Below, in pieces: positions 32,401 through 43,100 of a stretch of DNA of 64,000 nt. The DNA comes from Antedon mediterranea (Eukaryota > Echinodermata > Crinoidea > Comatulida > Antedonidae): NCBI RefSeq assembly GCF_964355755.1, contig NC_092672.1, forward strand, positions 26,284,501 to 26,348,500, given 5' to 3'. Each line of letters opens with the position of its first letter. The stretch's first letter is position 1. The notes below the pieces were generated by a model. It saw nothing but the letters and a program-made list of their open reading frames with translations. It was not told the origin of the DNA and searched no databases. Made by a program: the position numbers and the translations under genes.

Positions 32401-33039
32401 TTTGATATTATTAGACCAATGGTATGTTTAGATTATAGTATATTTTTTAATTCCATTTTCAGCTAACAGAGTATAGCGCCAATAAAAAAATTCAGTATAA
32501 AAGGAGAAAATAAGATTTAAGATTTTTAAATTAGACATTTAAAATGTAAAACTTTAGTTAACAATTATTAAAATTAGAAAAGTATGTTATCGTAGCTTTT
32601 CCAATAAAACCTCATATCTCCATTTTGTTTCTGAAATTTACTTTTTTGTAAACAATAATGATAACATTTTTCAGAGAAACAGCCACTCAGAAAGCAGACA
32701 ATGTTGTGTTTTTTGTCTAAACGTGTATGTTGTAGTGACACATACGAGGTTTTGAGCACATACAAGATACAATACTCCTTCCAAAACTGATTTAAATAAG
32801 AACCAAATCAAAATGCATATAAAACCAGAATTTTATTTAATTATTATAATGACGATATAAACAGTGTTTTTAACCGAAAATGTGTCTTCACATTCCGACC
32901 TCTCAATTATTTAAAAAAATCGTTCTTCACAACTTTCCTAATAATCAATCAAGAAACATTTTCTTCCGAATCTATTTTTTTACTTTTCCAAGTTTTAATT
33001 ACTAATTTTGTTTCTAATCATAAAGCATCTCATTTTTAA

Positions 33040-34770
33040 GGAAATATGCTCTCCACAAGAGTATGGAGGTAAATTGAAAATGCTAAACTATTTTTCCAAG
33101 GATTTCTTTGCACCAGTGCTAGCATCCGGTTATAATTATTACGAATGGTGAATATCCTATATCGGACTGACGACATATTTATGGTACATATCGTCATTCA
33201 CGTGATGTTTTGCAGCTAAGGTTTTCATGACGTTTGCAATTGCTCAACGTGACTTGCGCGTGATTTTATGAATTTCGCGTATTTAACATAGGGGCCTAGT
33301 TAAAAAACAAATAACATTTTAAATTGAAACTTAGCAAAAGTTTAATTTATATCATGCGCTAACTTTCTATTGAAAAAAAATGGCATGTTTCACAGAAAGC
33401 GCGTTTAAAATTTTAAAATGCGAAAAATCAATTTCTAATCAACTTTCTACGCGTTTCATGTCATTTTGAGCATGTCAAATATTCCCACGCGCGCGAAAAA
33501 GCGTAAAAAACAGATTTTTCGCGAGATTTATGTTTTTTCAGCCTTTTCTCGTAATTTTACCAACTTTTAAACAATTTTGACTTAAAATCACGTCATACGA
33601 GTATTAAATAATTTGCGCGCGTTTTTAATGAAAAAGTTCACAAATTCGTCCAAAATTATGCCTTTTTTTTTAACAGTCATAGTTTCTAAACTAAACGGTG
33701 AAAGTTACTTTTATTACGTATTCTGAAAGATGATGAGTTGTAACCGGACATCATATGGCCACTCGAATATAAAATATGAGATTTTTGTCTCTTTCGTCAT
33801 AGCTCATCGCCTTTAACAGAGCGCATCTCCACTTATTCGTTTTCCATTTTGCACCTGATTTGATATTGTCTAGGTCAATCAACTATCTTTCGCATGATTT
33901 ATTATTTGATGACGTCATCATATTCAAAATTACTTGGGTAACTTTTGTTCATCATTACAGTGAATTTCAATATGTTATAGCTCCTCAGAATAAAGAGTGA
34001 TACTCATGATTAAAACGTTTTTCGGAAGCTGTTGAATTTTAGATACGAATTCATGTACACGTTTTGCGCATCGGATGTTGTGACGTCATAATATGGCCAG
34101 TTGAATTATAAAAGTCGTATTTTCTTATTTTGCGTCATAGTTCATTGCATTTAAAAGAGCGCGCACCATATTCTATGTATCCAAATTTCTTCAACACGTT
34201 AATATGTTGTTGCTCATATAATTTCCTTCCAAAATTGTTATCTAAGTATTTCATTTTGATGACGTCATCACGTTAGAATTTGGAATAAGAGAAGGGTCCC
34301 GTTATTTTCACCTATTCTGCACTGTATTTAGTATGATACAGTAGTGTACTGTATATATATTTAGACACAAAATAGAGAGGGCACACTAACATTTTATTTT
34401 CTTCAGGTCACAATGGCATAATCGATTTTCTGTGCACAATATTTTAACGTATAACGTGCACGTAGCGTTTGCGCGGCGGATAACCTAACTCGTCCATAGT
34501 GACGAGTTCAAATCTAGTTAATAATAACCAGTGCTATCATCCAGTTATATTACGAATGGAGAATTGATAGAGGTTGTCAAATATAGAAAGATACCAAGAT
34601 ACAAAGAAGAGGCCAAAGAAATCAATATATGATTACGTTACATTAGTAAATTATAATGTATATATAATATATAATATATCGGACGACCTATTAATGCTAC
34701 ATTGGTGGTCAATATCTGGTCGTGCTTTACACCACTTCTTGTACACATTTCTACTTTAAATCTCGTAATT
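33040..34770 (+). pseudogene. Decayed, split copy of beta-mannosidase exon b
   Basis: 33050-33165 encodes a diverged copy of exon b (KMLNYFSKDFFAPVLAS) that soon ends in a stop. 34670-34765 resumes it (LINATLVVN, then TPLL-like sequence up to a CTCGTAATT remnant of the donor). About 1.4 kb of unrelated repeat sequence lies between. A short stretch around atcc-gttata-ttacgaatgg occurs at both edges (33126-33150 and 34539-34560), consistent with a duplication made on insertion. Confidence 0.75.
33180..34535. repeat. Inserted repeat block with a 350-bp tandem dimer
   Basis: The block interrupts the MANBA exon remnant. 33200-33680 is homologous to 35075-35455 (shared words acgtcatacgag, tttgcgc, aacattttaaattgaaac). 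33690-34290 is a diverged tandem dimer, each monomer ending GATGACGTCATC (33908-33919 and 34258-34269). There is no coding capacity. Confidence 0.6.
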
Positions 34771-34889
34771 ATTCTTTTTTTAAATTTGGTTTTTTTGTTA
34801 AAACTGACAGAAATAATTTGTAGCATCATCATCAGGACAAAAAGATACAGTATCTGAACGTCTGAACATCCTCACCTTTATTTTTAGTA

Positions 34890-34990
34890 GCGTGGACGCG
34901 ACTCTATAGTTCACTATGTCGGTCGGTCGGTCGGTCTGTCGGTCTGTCGGTCTGTCTGTCGGTCTGTCTGTCGGTCCGGTATCACTATGC
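34890..34990. repeat. GGTC/TGTC tetranucleotide array inside a repeat module, copy 1
   Basis: A (GGTC/TGTC)n array of about 65 bp is flanked by ggacgcgactctatagttc on the left and ggtccggtatcactatgc on the right. The same flanks surround the second copy at 35455-35560, so the array is part of a mobile module rather than a free microsatellite. Confidence 0.65.
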
Positions 34991-35454
34991 GTTTTAATGC
35001 TTTTCTGTACTTTTTGAACTGTTTTGATGTCAACATGTGGGCATTTACGTGAAATTGTGCACCTCCTATTGTGAATGACGTTAGAGTTGCGCAACGTGAT
35101 TTACGCGTGATTTAACGATTTTCTCGTTTTTAACTTAGGTCAAAAACCAAATAACATTTTAAATTGAAACTTTGCAAAATTAGTTTTTAATCAATTTTCT
35201 ACGCGTTTCTTGTCATTTTGAGCATGTCAAAAATTCCCATACGCGCAAATTTTTACGCGCGCGGTGCGCACGTAGCGTTAAGTACATACTTTTTTCGCGT
35301 GATTTATGTTTTTGCAGCCTTTTATAATAATTTTACCAACTTTTAAACAATTTCGACTTAAAATTACGTCATACGAGCACGTCGAATTGGTTAATTTGCG
35401 CACGTTTTTGATGAAAAAGTTAAAAAATTCGTCAAAATTAGTATGCCTTTTTAG

Positions 35455-35565
35455 TCGCGTGGACGCGACTCTATAGTTCACTATGTTGGTCGGTCTGTCT
35501 GTCGGTCTGTCTGTCTGTCGGTCTGTCGGTCTGTCTGTCGGTCCGGTATCACTATGCATTGTAGC
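35455..35565. repeat. GGTC/TGTC tetranucleotide array inside a repeat module, copy 2
   Basis: It has the same flanks and array type as the copy at 34890-34990. It is preceded by the same upstream repeat (35075-35455) that is found at 33200-33680. Confidence 0.65.
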
Positions 35566-35569
35566 ACGC

Positions 35570-36986
35570 GACTTAATGGCTGTTGGTCTTGTTTATTTTC
35601 TGTATAAATACTACACTACTATAATATTGTAAAATGATGAGAAATCATTATGATTAAGTCACCAACCTTCCCACTTGGGCTCATTTTTTTAATCTAGACG
35701 CCTGCCATGACGACGTACGTGCATTTTAATGGCGCATGCGCTGCTAAGAAGCCTTTGTTTATTTTGTAACAATGTCTTTGCAGCCGATTCTCGGTACTGT
35801 ATCTATTTCCGAAATATTATAGGAACATTTGGTAATACAACATCACTACCTTAAACTAACCTTACATGATACATGATAATGAAAGAAATGTATTAATAAA
35901 TATTCCTATGATACCTCGCAAATAGTAGATAGTTTGTGGAGATACAGCACTCTGGGAATCGGATGGTCTTCGTCATGGCCTGTTATGGAGAGAGCGGTTA
36001 CTCTGCCCTGTAAAAGACATAACAGATCAGAGTGATTCGAGTCCCTGTGTCCATTTGGCCATGGTAAGAATATGTTATTTATGCGCGCACAAACAGTTAT
36101 GTTCACTATATTCTCTGCCAATACGCAATGCAAGATATATACAACACATTGAAACTATAGAAACAATTCACAATACAGATGAAAGGATTACCAATTTTAA
36201 TTTTCAAGTTATATTTGTACAGTGCCGATGCTCAGTGCTCTGTGCCGATATATGGACATGATGACGTCAAATCACTACCATATTATTTGGGTATATCACT
36301 ACCATATTTGGGCATATCACAGATTTTTTTGTTAAACTAGTTAAACTGTCTTGCCAACGTAAGTTTTATTGGTTTACTATCAAAGAACTACTTATATTAT
36401 TATACGAATCGAAACCAGAAGAAATGTTTTCATTAGTTTGATAGTGTAGACAGAGGTTATTAAGGCAATTTTATGTTCAACAATTCTTTTCTTTACCGTA
36501 CCAACGTGTTACATATCTACACAGATGCTCCAACAATCAACAGAATGTTTAAAATAATATTTCCGGGTTTGCCGTTATTATAAAGCAATCCAGTATCAGA
36601 AAATAAAGTCGCTAAATGTGCATCTTATAGTTATTCTTATTTTTAGTACACAGTAGAAAACCCCATCCAACACATTTTTATTTAACACTGAACAATCTTT
36701 CAATTTCACATGTAAAATAAATATTTAAGAATGTAATGTAGCTATTCTATAACTTATAATATTAAAACGTATGCCTATTCAATTATTGAGTTTTAATCAA
36801 ATCTAATAAATTTGGTAAAGATTCAAAACAATATCTTATCATCATTTTGTTTTGTTTTTTTATTAATAATGGAAATGTGATACATGAATTATGTAAAAAA
36901 AATCTAATGAAAAAAGGTGTATCTGAAGATTCTCATACAAAGACGATTACACTCATTTTATGTAGGAATGAACTGTATTGTTAAGT
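35570..36986. other. Intergenic
   Basis: No gene is recognised. A tRNA-like B-box word (GATTCGAGTCC near 36033-36043) follows a GAGCGGTTACTCTG word, which could be a worn SINE head. The rest is AT-rich. Confidence 0.4.
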
Positions 36987-38699
36987 TTAGTAATTAAATA
37001 TCTTAACATTGTTTTCTCCACAATTTGCCACAGCTACTCTCCTTGGGTTATTGCTAATTACAGCGATTCCACTTGGAATATCGATGTTATCGTTTATGGC
37101 ATCGATTCGTTTTATAAATATACCATTCTTATCAAACAATTGTAGTTTATGAATGCTTGCAACTATTATATTTTCATCCCTGTCTATTACTATACATATA
37201 GGGTTCCAAACTTTATCATCCTGCTCACCCCCGTCTACAATCGTTTTCATAAACATACCGTTTGCAGAAAACATTTTTATTTTATTAGTACTCCAATCGG
37301 GAATTAATAAGTTACCTTCTTTGGTTAAAGTAACATCATGCGGTGAAATCAAACCTATCTTACCTATCAGCTTTCCATCATCAATATTAAATTGATAAAC
37401 GCAGTGAGCTTCTCTGTCTGCAACATACAGACATTTCGTTTCATTGTTTACTGCCAAACCAACAGGACATTTTAATATTCCTTTACCAAATTGAGTGATA
37501 ACTTTAAATCTATCATTACACAATACTACATTCTTTCTTTCTGCGTCGCTAAACATAAAATAACCGTTTTCCATTTGATGCATTTTATAAACATGGATAT
37601 TTGGAATGTGTACAGTGGAAATAAATGAACCTGATTGGCTAAATTTCAGCAATTCATTAGACCGACTTGACACTAACATACAGCCATCTTTATTTAATTT
37701 CACATCTGTTACTTTGCTATCTATTTGGAGGGATCCTATGTTGCTAACGGTATGTACAAGTGTTGGTAGAACTGTGATATTCACAGGTGAACCTTTGATG
37801 CTAGCAACTCCTGTAGTGATCTCCATCTTCCAATCACCTTCCTCATTGCATTTACTTTTTATTCTATACGTCCCGTTTCCAATGTGTTCTACCTCTTCAA
37901 TTGCGATGTTTTCACCTGATGGTTTTACGAGTGTAGCAGTCAATACACCTGCATCACATTTGACCACATTTTTTACCACTACTGTAGATATTTGCCCCTT
38001 GATAACAGTAATGAATTCATCATCTTCAGTAATACTGAATCTGTTATCAACACTTGTGATTTTACCAAGCCCTTTCGATATAGCACCGTACAACTCTGTG
38101 TTTATTGTAAAGTTTGGAGTAAGATTGTTTGCATACGAGAGAAATGTTTCTTTCATTTTATCAATATTTTTTTGAATTCCTTCAATATCCGATTTGTAAC
38201 TGTTAAGTGTGTTTTTATTTTCTGGTTTGTCTGTCATTTCCTCAACTGCTTTCTTCAGACTTTGCAATTGCATTTGATGAGGTTCGAGTTCTTTCACCTG
38301 ACTTTTTATAGCGTCTTTCTTTTGCTTACACACAATTTGAAGATCTTTCATTAGTTTCTCGCCTTCCTCTTTAACTTTTTTCACAACAGCAGCTATATGG
38401 TTTTCAATCAGTTTGTTTATATAGTCTACTTGAGATTTCAATTCTCCGTCATTGCAAATTATGGAATTGAATATAGCTTCTAATTCCTGTTTGATGTCTT
38501 TAGCTGACGTGATAGTTTCAGTTACGTTTTTGTTAAATTCATCGACAGCAACTTTCATGGGCTTGGTATCATGTTTTGCTGTATAACATGTCATAAAATG
38601 TTCACAATCCTTGCATGCACTTTTGGTACAAGTTGTACAATAACGCTCCATTATGTTATCAGGATGATCTTGACATCTAAATTTCTCTTGCCCAGACAT
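36987..38699 (-). CDS. B-box/filamin/NHL protein, family member 10 (intact, 570 aa)
   Basis: It starts MSGQEKFRCQDH and is the shortest intact copy. The acceptor TTATAG directly precedes the ATG. The B-box is complete (CQDH, CTTC, CKDC, CYTAKH), the coiled coil spans about 54-188, and the filamin repeat ends ASIKGSPVNITV. The NHL region is shortened by a few residues at two places (IDSKVTDV and IGLISPHDV) and ends NNVKIFNY. It is the outermost member of the array on the right; the next gene is an unrelated housekeeping gene. Confidence 0.9.
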   Translation of the reverse strand: MSGQEKFRCQDHPDNIMERYCTTCTKSACKDCEHFMTCYTAKHDTKPMKVAVDEFNKNVTETITSAKDIKQELEAIFNSIICNDGELKSQVDYINKLIENHIAAVVKKVKEEGEKLMKDLQIVCKQKKDAIKSQVKELEPHQMQLQSLKKAVEEMTDKPENKNTLNSYKSDIEGIQKNIDKMKETFLSYANNLTPNFTINTELYGAISKGLGKITSVDNRFSITEDDEFITVIKGQISTVVVKNVVKCDAGVLTATLVKPSGENIAIEEVEHIGNGTYRIKSKCNEEGDWKMEITTGVASIKGSPVNITVLPTLVHTVSNIGSLQIDSKVTDVKLNKDGCMLVSSRSNELLKFSQSGSFISTVHIPNIHVYKMHQMENGYFMFSDAERKNVVLCNDRFKVITQFGKGILKCPVGLAVNNETKCLYVADREAHCVYQFNIDDGKLIGKIGLISPHDVTLTKEGNLLIPDWSTNKIKMFSANGMFMKTIVDGGEQDDKVWNPICIVIDRDENIIVASIHKLQLFDKNGIFIKRIDAINDNIDIPSGIAVISNNPRRVAVANCGENNVKIFNY

Positions 38700-38872
38700 C
38701 TATAACAATTTATGAAATGTATTCTAGATTTTAGCAGGCTAATGTTCTAGTGTGTTATAATAAAATATCTCCTAATACATATTGTGGTATTAGTTTTAAT
38801 TAACATTATAACTAAATCTTCCAGCTTTCTCTTGTAAATGTTAGTAGTTTGCTAATTAAGTGTGCCACTAAC

Positions 38873-39075
38873 CTTGTTTTCTAGTGCAACTTCCTCCATT
38901 CTAACTTTACTTAGTCACCAATAATAATATAGTTTGTAGTAGGCCTAAATGGGGTGCGGTTAACAAAGAGACGTTTGGCATGGTATGCTCACATCACAAT
39001 ATACAAAAGTGTACATGACGTAGGCATATAGGAAATAATTCATACATGACCTTCAACCTGATCACAACAATACAT
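38873..39075 (-). promoter_or_regulatory. Leader exon and promoter block of member 10
   Basis: The leader exon ends AAACAAG|GTTAGT at 38873, with GGAGGAAGTT. A GTTAACCGCACCCCATTT word lies at about 38945-38962 (reverse). The shared block with ATTTCCTATA and TACGTCA lies at 39016-39036 (reverse), then a TGATCAGGTTGAAGGTCATG-like element. The leader intron is 173 bp. Confidence 0.5.
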
Positions 39076-39162
39076 TGTGTTTTTATACTAAATCCAATTC
39101 AAGTTGCAGTCAGTTTCGGAGCGAGACGCGCTAATATTTGTAAAATGAAGTCGGTGCTGACC

Positions 39163-39492
39163 TTAAAGATGTATTTAATAATAATGTATTAATTTTTACA
39201 TTTTTTTGTTGTTGAATATGCCATTTTAATGTCACATAATAGTTATCCACTTTGACCAAAAATTACCTGAAAAAAACTGTAATTTAAAGCAAAAAATGGT
39301 CAAATTGGCTGCCAGCCAATGGATTTTTGGTTGAATTTACCATTTATTATGTTATTTTACCGGTGAAAACATTTGTTAATATTTTTTTTTCTACGGAAGT
39401 GATTAACTTTATTAAAACTACAAACTAACCTATTCAAAGTCTGATTTAATTAATCTTCATTTTTCATGTTTTTGGGGCACAATACATTTTTA
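39163..39492 (+). mobile_element. MITE family A, copy 2
   Basis: It begins TTAAAGATGTAT and ends ACAATACATTTTTAA. The interior carries the family words atgccattttaatgtcacat, tggctgccagcc and cggaagtga. It is 330 bp with no coding capacity and lies between the gene array and POLR2D. Confidence 0.75.
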
Positions 39493-40149
39493 ACATCTGC
39501 TTTGTCTTTTGCATTGTTAAAATCTGGCAGTCAATTAGATATCCAACTATGCAATGGCATCGTCAGTTTCGAAGAAATTCGTCTAAAAACACATTTTGCC
39601 GTAATTAAAATATGTACTAACTCGAACGCAACAATATGCGTTGAAGAAATAAAAAGTGGGACGACGATCCCTAGACAAAAAAAATTACTACCATTCATTT
39701 AGCAATGGTTTATTAAAAGTTATAAATTACACGTAATAATTTTAATGTTAGACCCACAGTGACTTAATCTTTACTTGATTTTTTCCATCAAATTTACACT
39801 TTAATCACACAATTTTCATTAAAAATGTATAGCAATATCATACTTAATATTAAAGTTTTTACATTAGATAAGCAATATTTACAGTTATACGTTACAACGT
39901 TATGCCTCAATATTTGTCATACAGTACATGTCTGGTGCTTGGTTTGATAGCAATATTATTTCATAAATATTGTAGAGATGGGCGTTAGATTTTCAAATAA
40001 CCTCCTCAAATAGTAAAAGTTCACGAACGGCAGGTTGTAGATATATAGTGCTGATGAAACAAGTTTGGTCTTGCAGTGAAAATGCATGGAGCATATTTTA
40101 TTGAACATGTGAAAGAAACATTTAATGCCAGTAAAGTTTTTTTGCTAGT
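39493..40149. other. Intergenic 3' of POLR2D
   Basis: Contains the probable POLR2D 3' UTR, with AATAAA (minus) at 40097-40102, about 50 bp past the stop. Nothing else is recognised. Confidence 0.5.
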
Positions 40150-43100
40150 TCAATACTGAAAGCTCCTCTTTGTTTGAATGTTATCCAACATTTCCTGCAT
40201 ATCTTCGTCTTCAAATCGGCTTTCCAAGCTTTAACAAAAAAAATGATTTATTACACACAGCAATCATAAATAAATCATTTTGTAGGAGGTTCCGACACAT
40301 TTTTAAATTGATATGCTATTTTTCACTACTACTACAAATTCTCCAGAAATATCCTGGAAGATTATGGTAAAAATTCTTTGATTCAAAGAGAAACATATGC
40401 CTGAAGCCAGTATGTTGACAGAAAAGGTAATTGTCTTACCTTGGTACCAAAGCTCTGGCCTCTTCTGCAGTGTCTGGACAAAGGTTGGCCAGTGATGCTA
40501 CTTCAAATTTATGCAGCTGTTTTTGCTTCATTAAACTGAAACATAAAATTAAAGTTTGTGTAAAGAAAAAGTTATTCAGTGTTTAACCAATTAATTACAG
40601 TATGATGAGATAATAATATTCATTTATATATTAGACTTTACAAGCCACACATAAACCCAGAGAAGTACTATTGAAGGGAGAAGCTAAAATTGTAATTTTT
40701 TGATTTAGAAGAATTAAGATGTTTACCTTCGAACATCAGCAATCGTTTCCCGGTTTTTAAAGCGTGAAAATCGTTCTGTGTACTGTAATGTTTTCATGAA
40801 TACTTCACTTAGCTCTTGTTCATCTTCCTGATTCTCATTTTGTGTCTTACGATGTTCCAACAACATTCTTACTTCTGAAATTAGCAAAGTTTCTGCTTGC
40901 TCAAATTCTGTAAAACAAACAACAATAATCACATTTTTAATAAAATGTACTTTTATTTATCGCCGTTGCTAAAGATACGGTACCGTATCCATGCTTTTAA
41001 AAACTAAAGATACGGTAATTATAGAGGGCGCTTCCGTTTGCTAAAAGTACGGTAAAATTGCATTCCTAAAACTCGTACCTAAATATAAAACTCGTTCCTA
41101 AATATAAAACTCCTTCCTAAATATTAAACTCCTTCCTAAATATTAAAAACCTAACCCTCTAAATAATCTCTCTTAAATTAAAAACTAAAAAAAAAAAAAT
41201 TAAAAAAAAGACGTCAAGAAGAGTATCGAACCTACAACCCCTTAGGCCAAAGCCTCACCACATGGCCACTAGGCTACACAGCTGGCTTGCAGAAAACCAA
41301 TGCAATAACCTATTTGATTAACATCCACATTACATAGCGCCCTCTATAATTACCGTACCTTTAGTTTTTAAAAGTATGGATACGGTACCGTATCTTTAGA
41401 CATAGCGTTTATTTATATTTATAAACTGATGATGTAAACAAGGAACTTTAATGCATTTTCATGGCATTTCTACTACAGTAGACCTACAGTAGGCCTAGGC
41501 CTAGTCTCTATTTATCCGGGCCTACTAAAGCTTGCCCTCTTAACGCGGTCACAGTGCATATCGGCCGCCAGTCATTTCGGCCGCCGGTTATGGAACGCCT
41601 AAAATCATGAAACGCCAAAAAGGACAAAATATGTATTGTTCATTTCGGCCGCCAATCGTCAATATTGTTAATGTATGGCACGCCTCAATTATAAAAAATG
41701 GTGTATACATGTGCCTATCCCCTGAATAGACGTCCGTATTCAAACAGCAAGCAGCAATCAACAAAAACGATCATACTTTTTGATTTGTACAGAGTTGCGC
41801 TATTTTACTGTCATTCGCCGGCTTCTTCCTGACTGAGCCCTACAACCTCTCAGCCCCCCCCCCCACACAACAACCACTGTGTTAGTGTTAGTTAAAACTA
41901 CTAAACTAATGATTTACACGGTTTTTTTATCATATCGGTCGCGTTTGAAATCGGTCGCCCTATTTTGTATGGAGCGGGATGCATGCTAGCGGGATATACA
42001 TTTTCTTCATTTATATAGATTTAATTGATATTTTTTAGGGGCTAGATTATTTATGTGGATATTTTTTATTTGGTTATCAATCATTATTAATTTTAAATGT
42101 ATTTCACAGGTATCTTTCCAAAATAGTCATTTCTAAACACGTTTAAATATTAAATTAGGTAAATAATTATATCAGGCATATAATAATTTACCTCCAGTTA
42201 TATGTACTGTAATTAATATATTATATAGAGAATATACGTCTGTCCTTTATTATGCAAACAATTACGTAAAAGAGAACAATTTATTTAAAAACAATAATTG
42301 TTACAATGTATAGCCCGTAAAGCCAGCGTATCCATTGTTATACTTATGCATAGGCCTACTGTGGCAGATTATATCATGTCGTTAACAACATACTTTTCGA
42401 TCGATCACATAATTTTTATTTTTTTATTTTATTTACATACTTTATGTAGGATAATATTATTAAGTGTACAATAATAATTGTTGAGACAAATCACGTGTAT
42501 ACTTTTATTTCTAATGTTTAAAATAGTTGTTAGTAAAAATGATCATTATATGCGGATGGTTAAAAGGCGAGTTACTGAAATAAACCCCCAAATAAGCCAT
42601 ATTGGGGGAGATGCGCCTTCTATGATCGTGCAGCTGTTTCCTCTAACAATGCGTTATTTTGCTGACGGGGTTTCCCCTTTTTAAAATGGCCAGGTAAAGA
42701 TGACGTCTATTACTAATAACCATACTTTTAAAACGTCTATAGGCCTCCTGCACGTGTTTTTGTGAAACGATGTATATAATTTACGTATACTGTACGTCGA
42801 TACTATAGATTTTAATTTGAAAAATATCTTTTATTTCTTTATTTACAATAACCATTTAATGTAAATAATTAAGTAAGTAGTCTCACATAACATCCATATG
42901 ACGTTCGTAAATCTAAATGTTTAAATATCAGTACCTCTTTGAGAATCGTGTCCACCTTTATTATCCATACATTATTCTCACATCTATCATTGTACATCAT
43001 AGACATACTGTAGGGCTGGTAGATTGATTTATAACGGAATATTATCTATATATTTTATTATTATCCTAAACCATGCTCACGTCAGAGTGGCGGATATCGA

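Noticed and set aside
37606-38175. Long plus-strand open frame opposite member 10 (and similar ones opposite members 4, 5, 8 and 9)
   Set aside because: They repeat at the same position in every paralog because the minus-strand coding sequence is conserved. They have no own start context or domain and are shadows.
42478-42684. A 68-codon frame inside the foldback element as a possible transposase piece
   Set aside because: Too short, no motif, and composition as expected from AT-rich filler.
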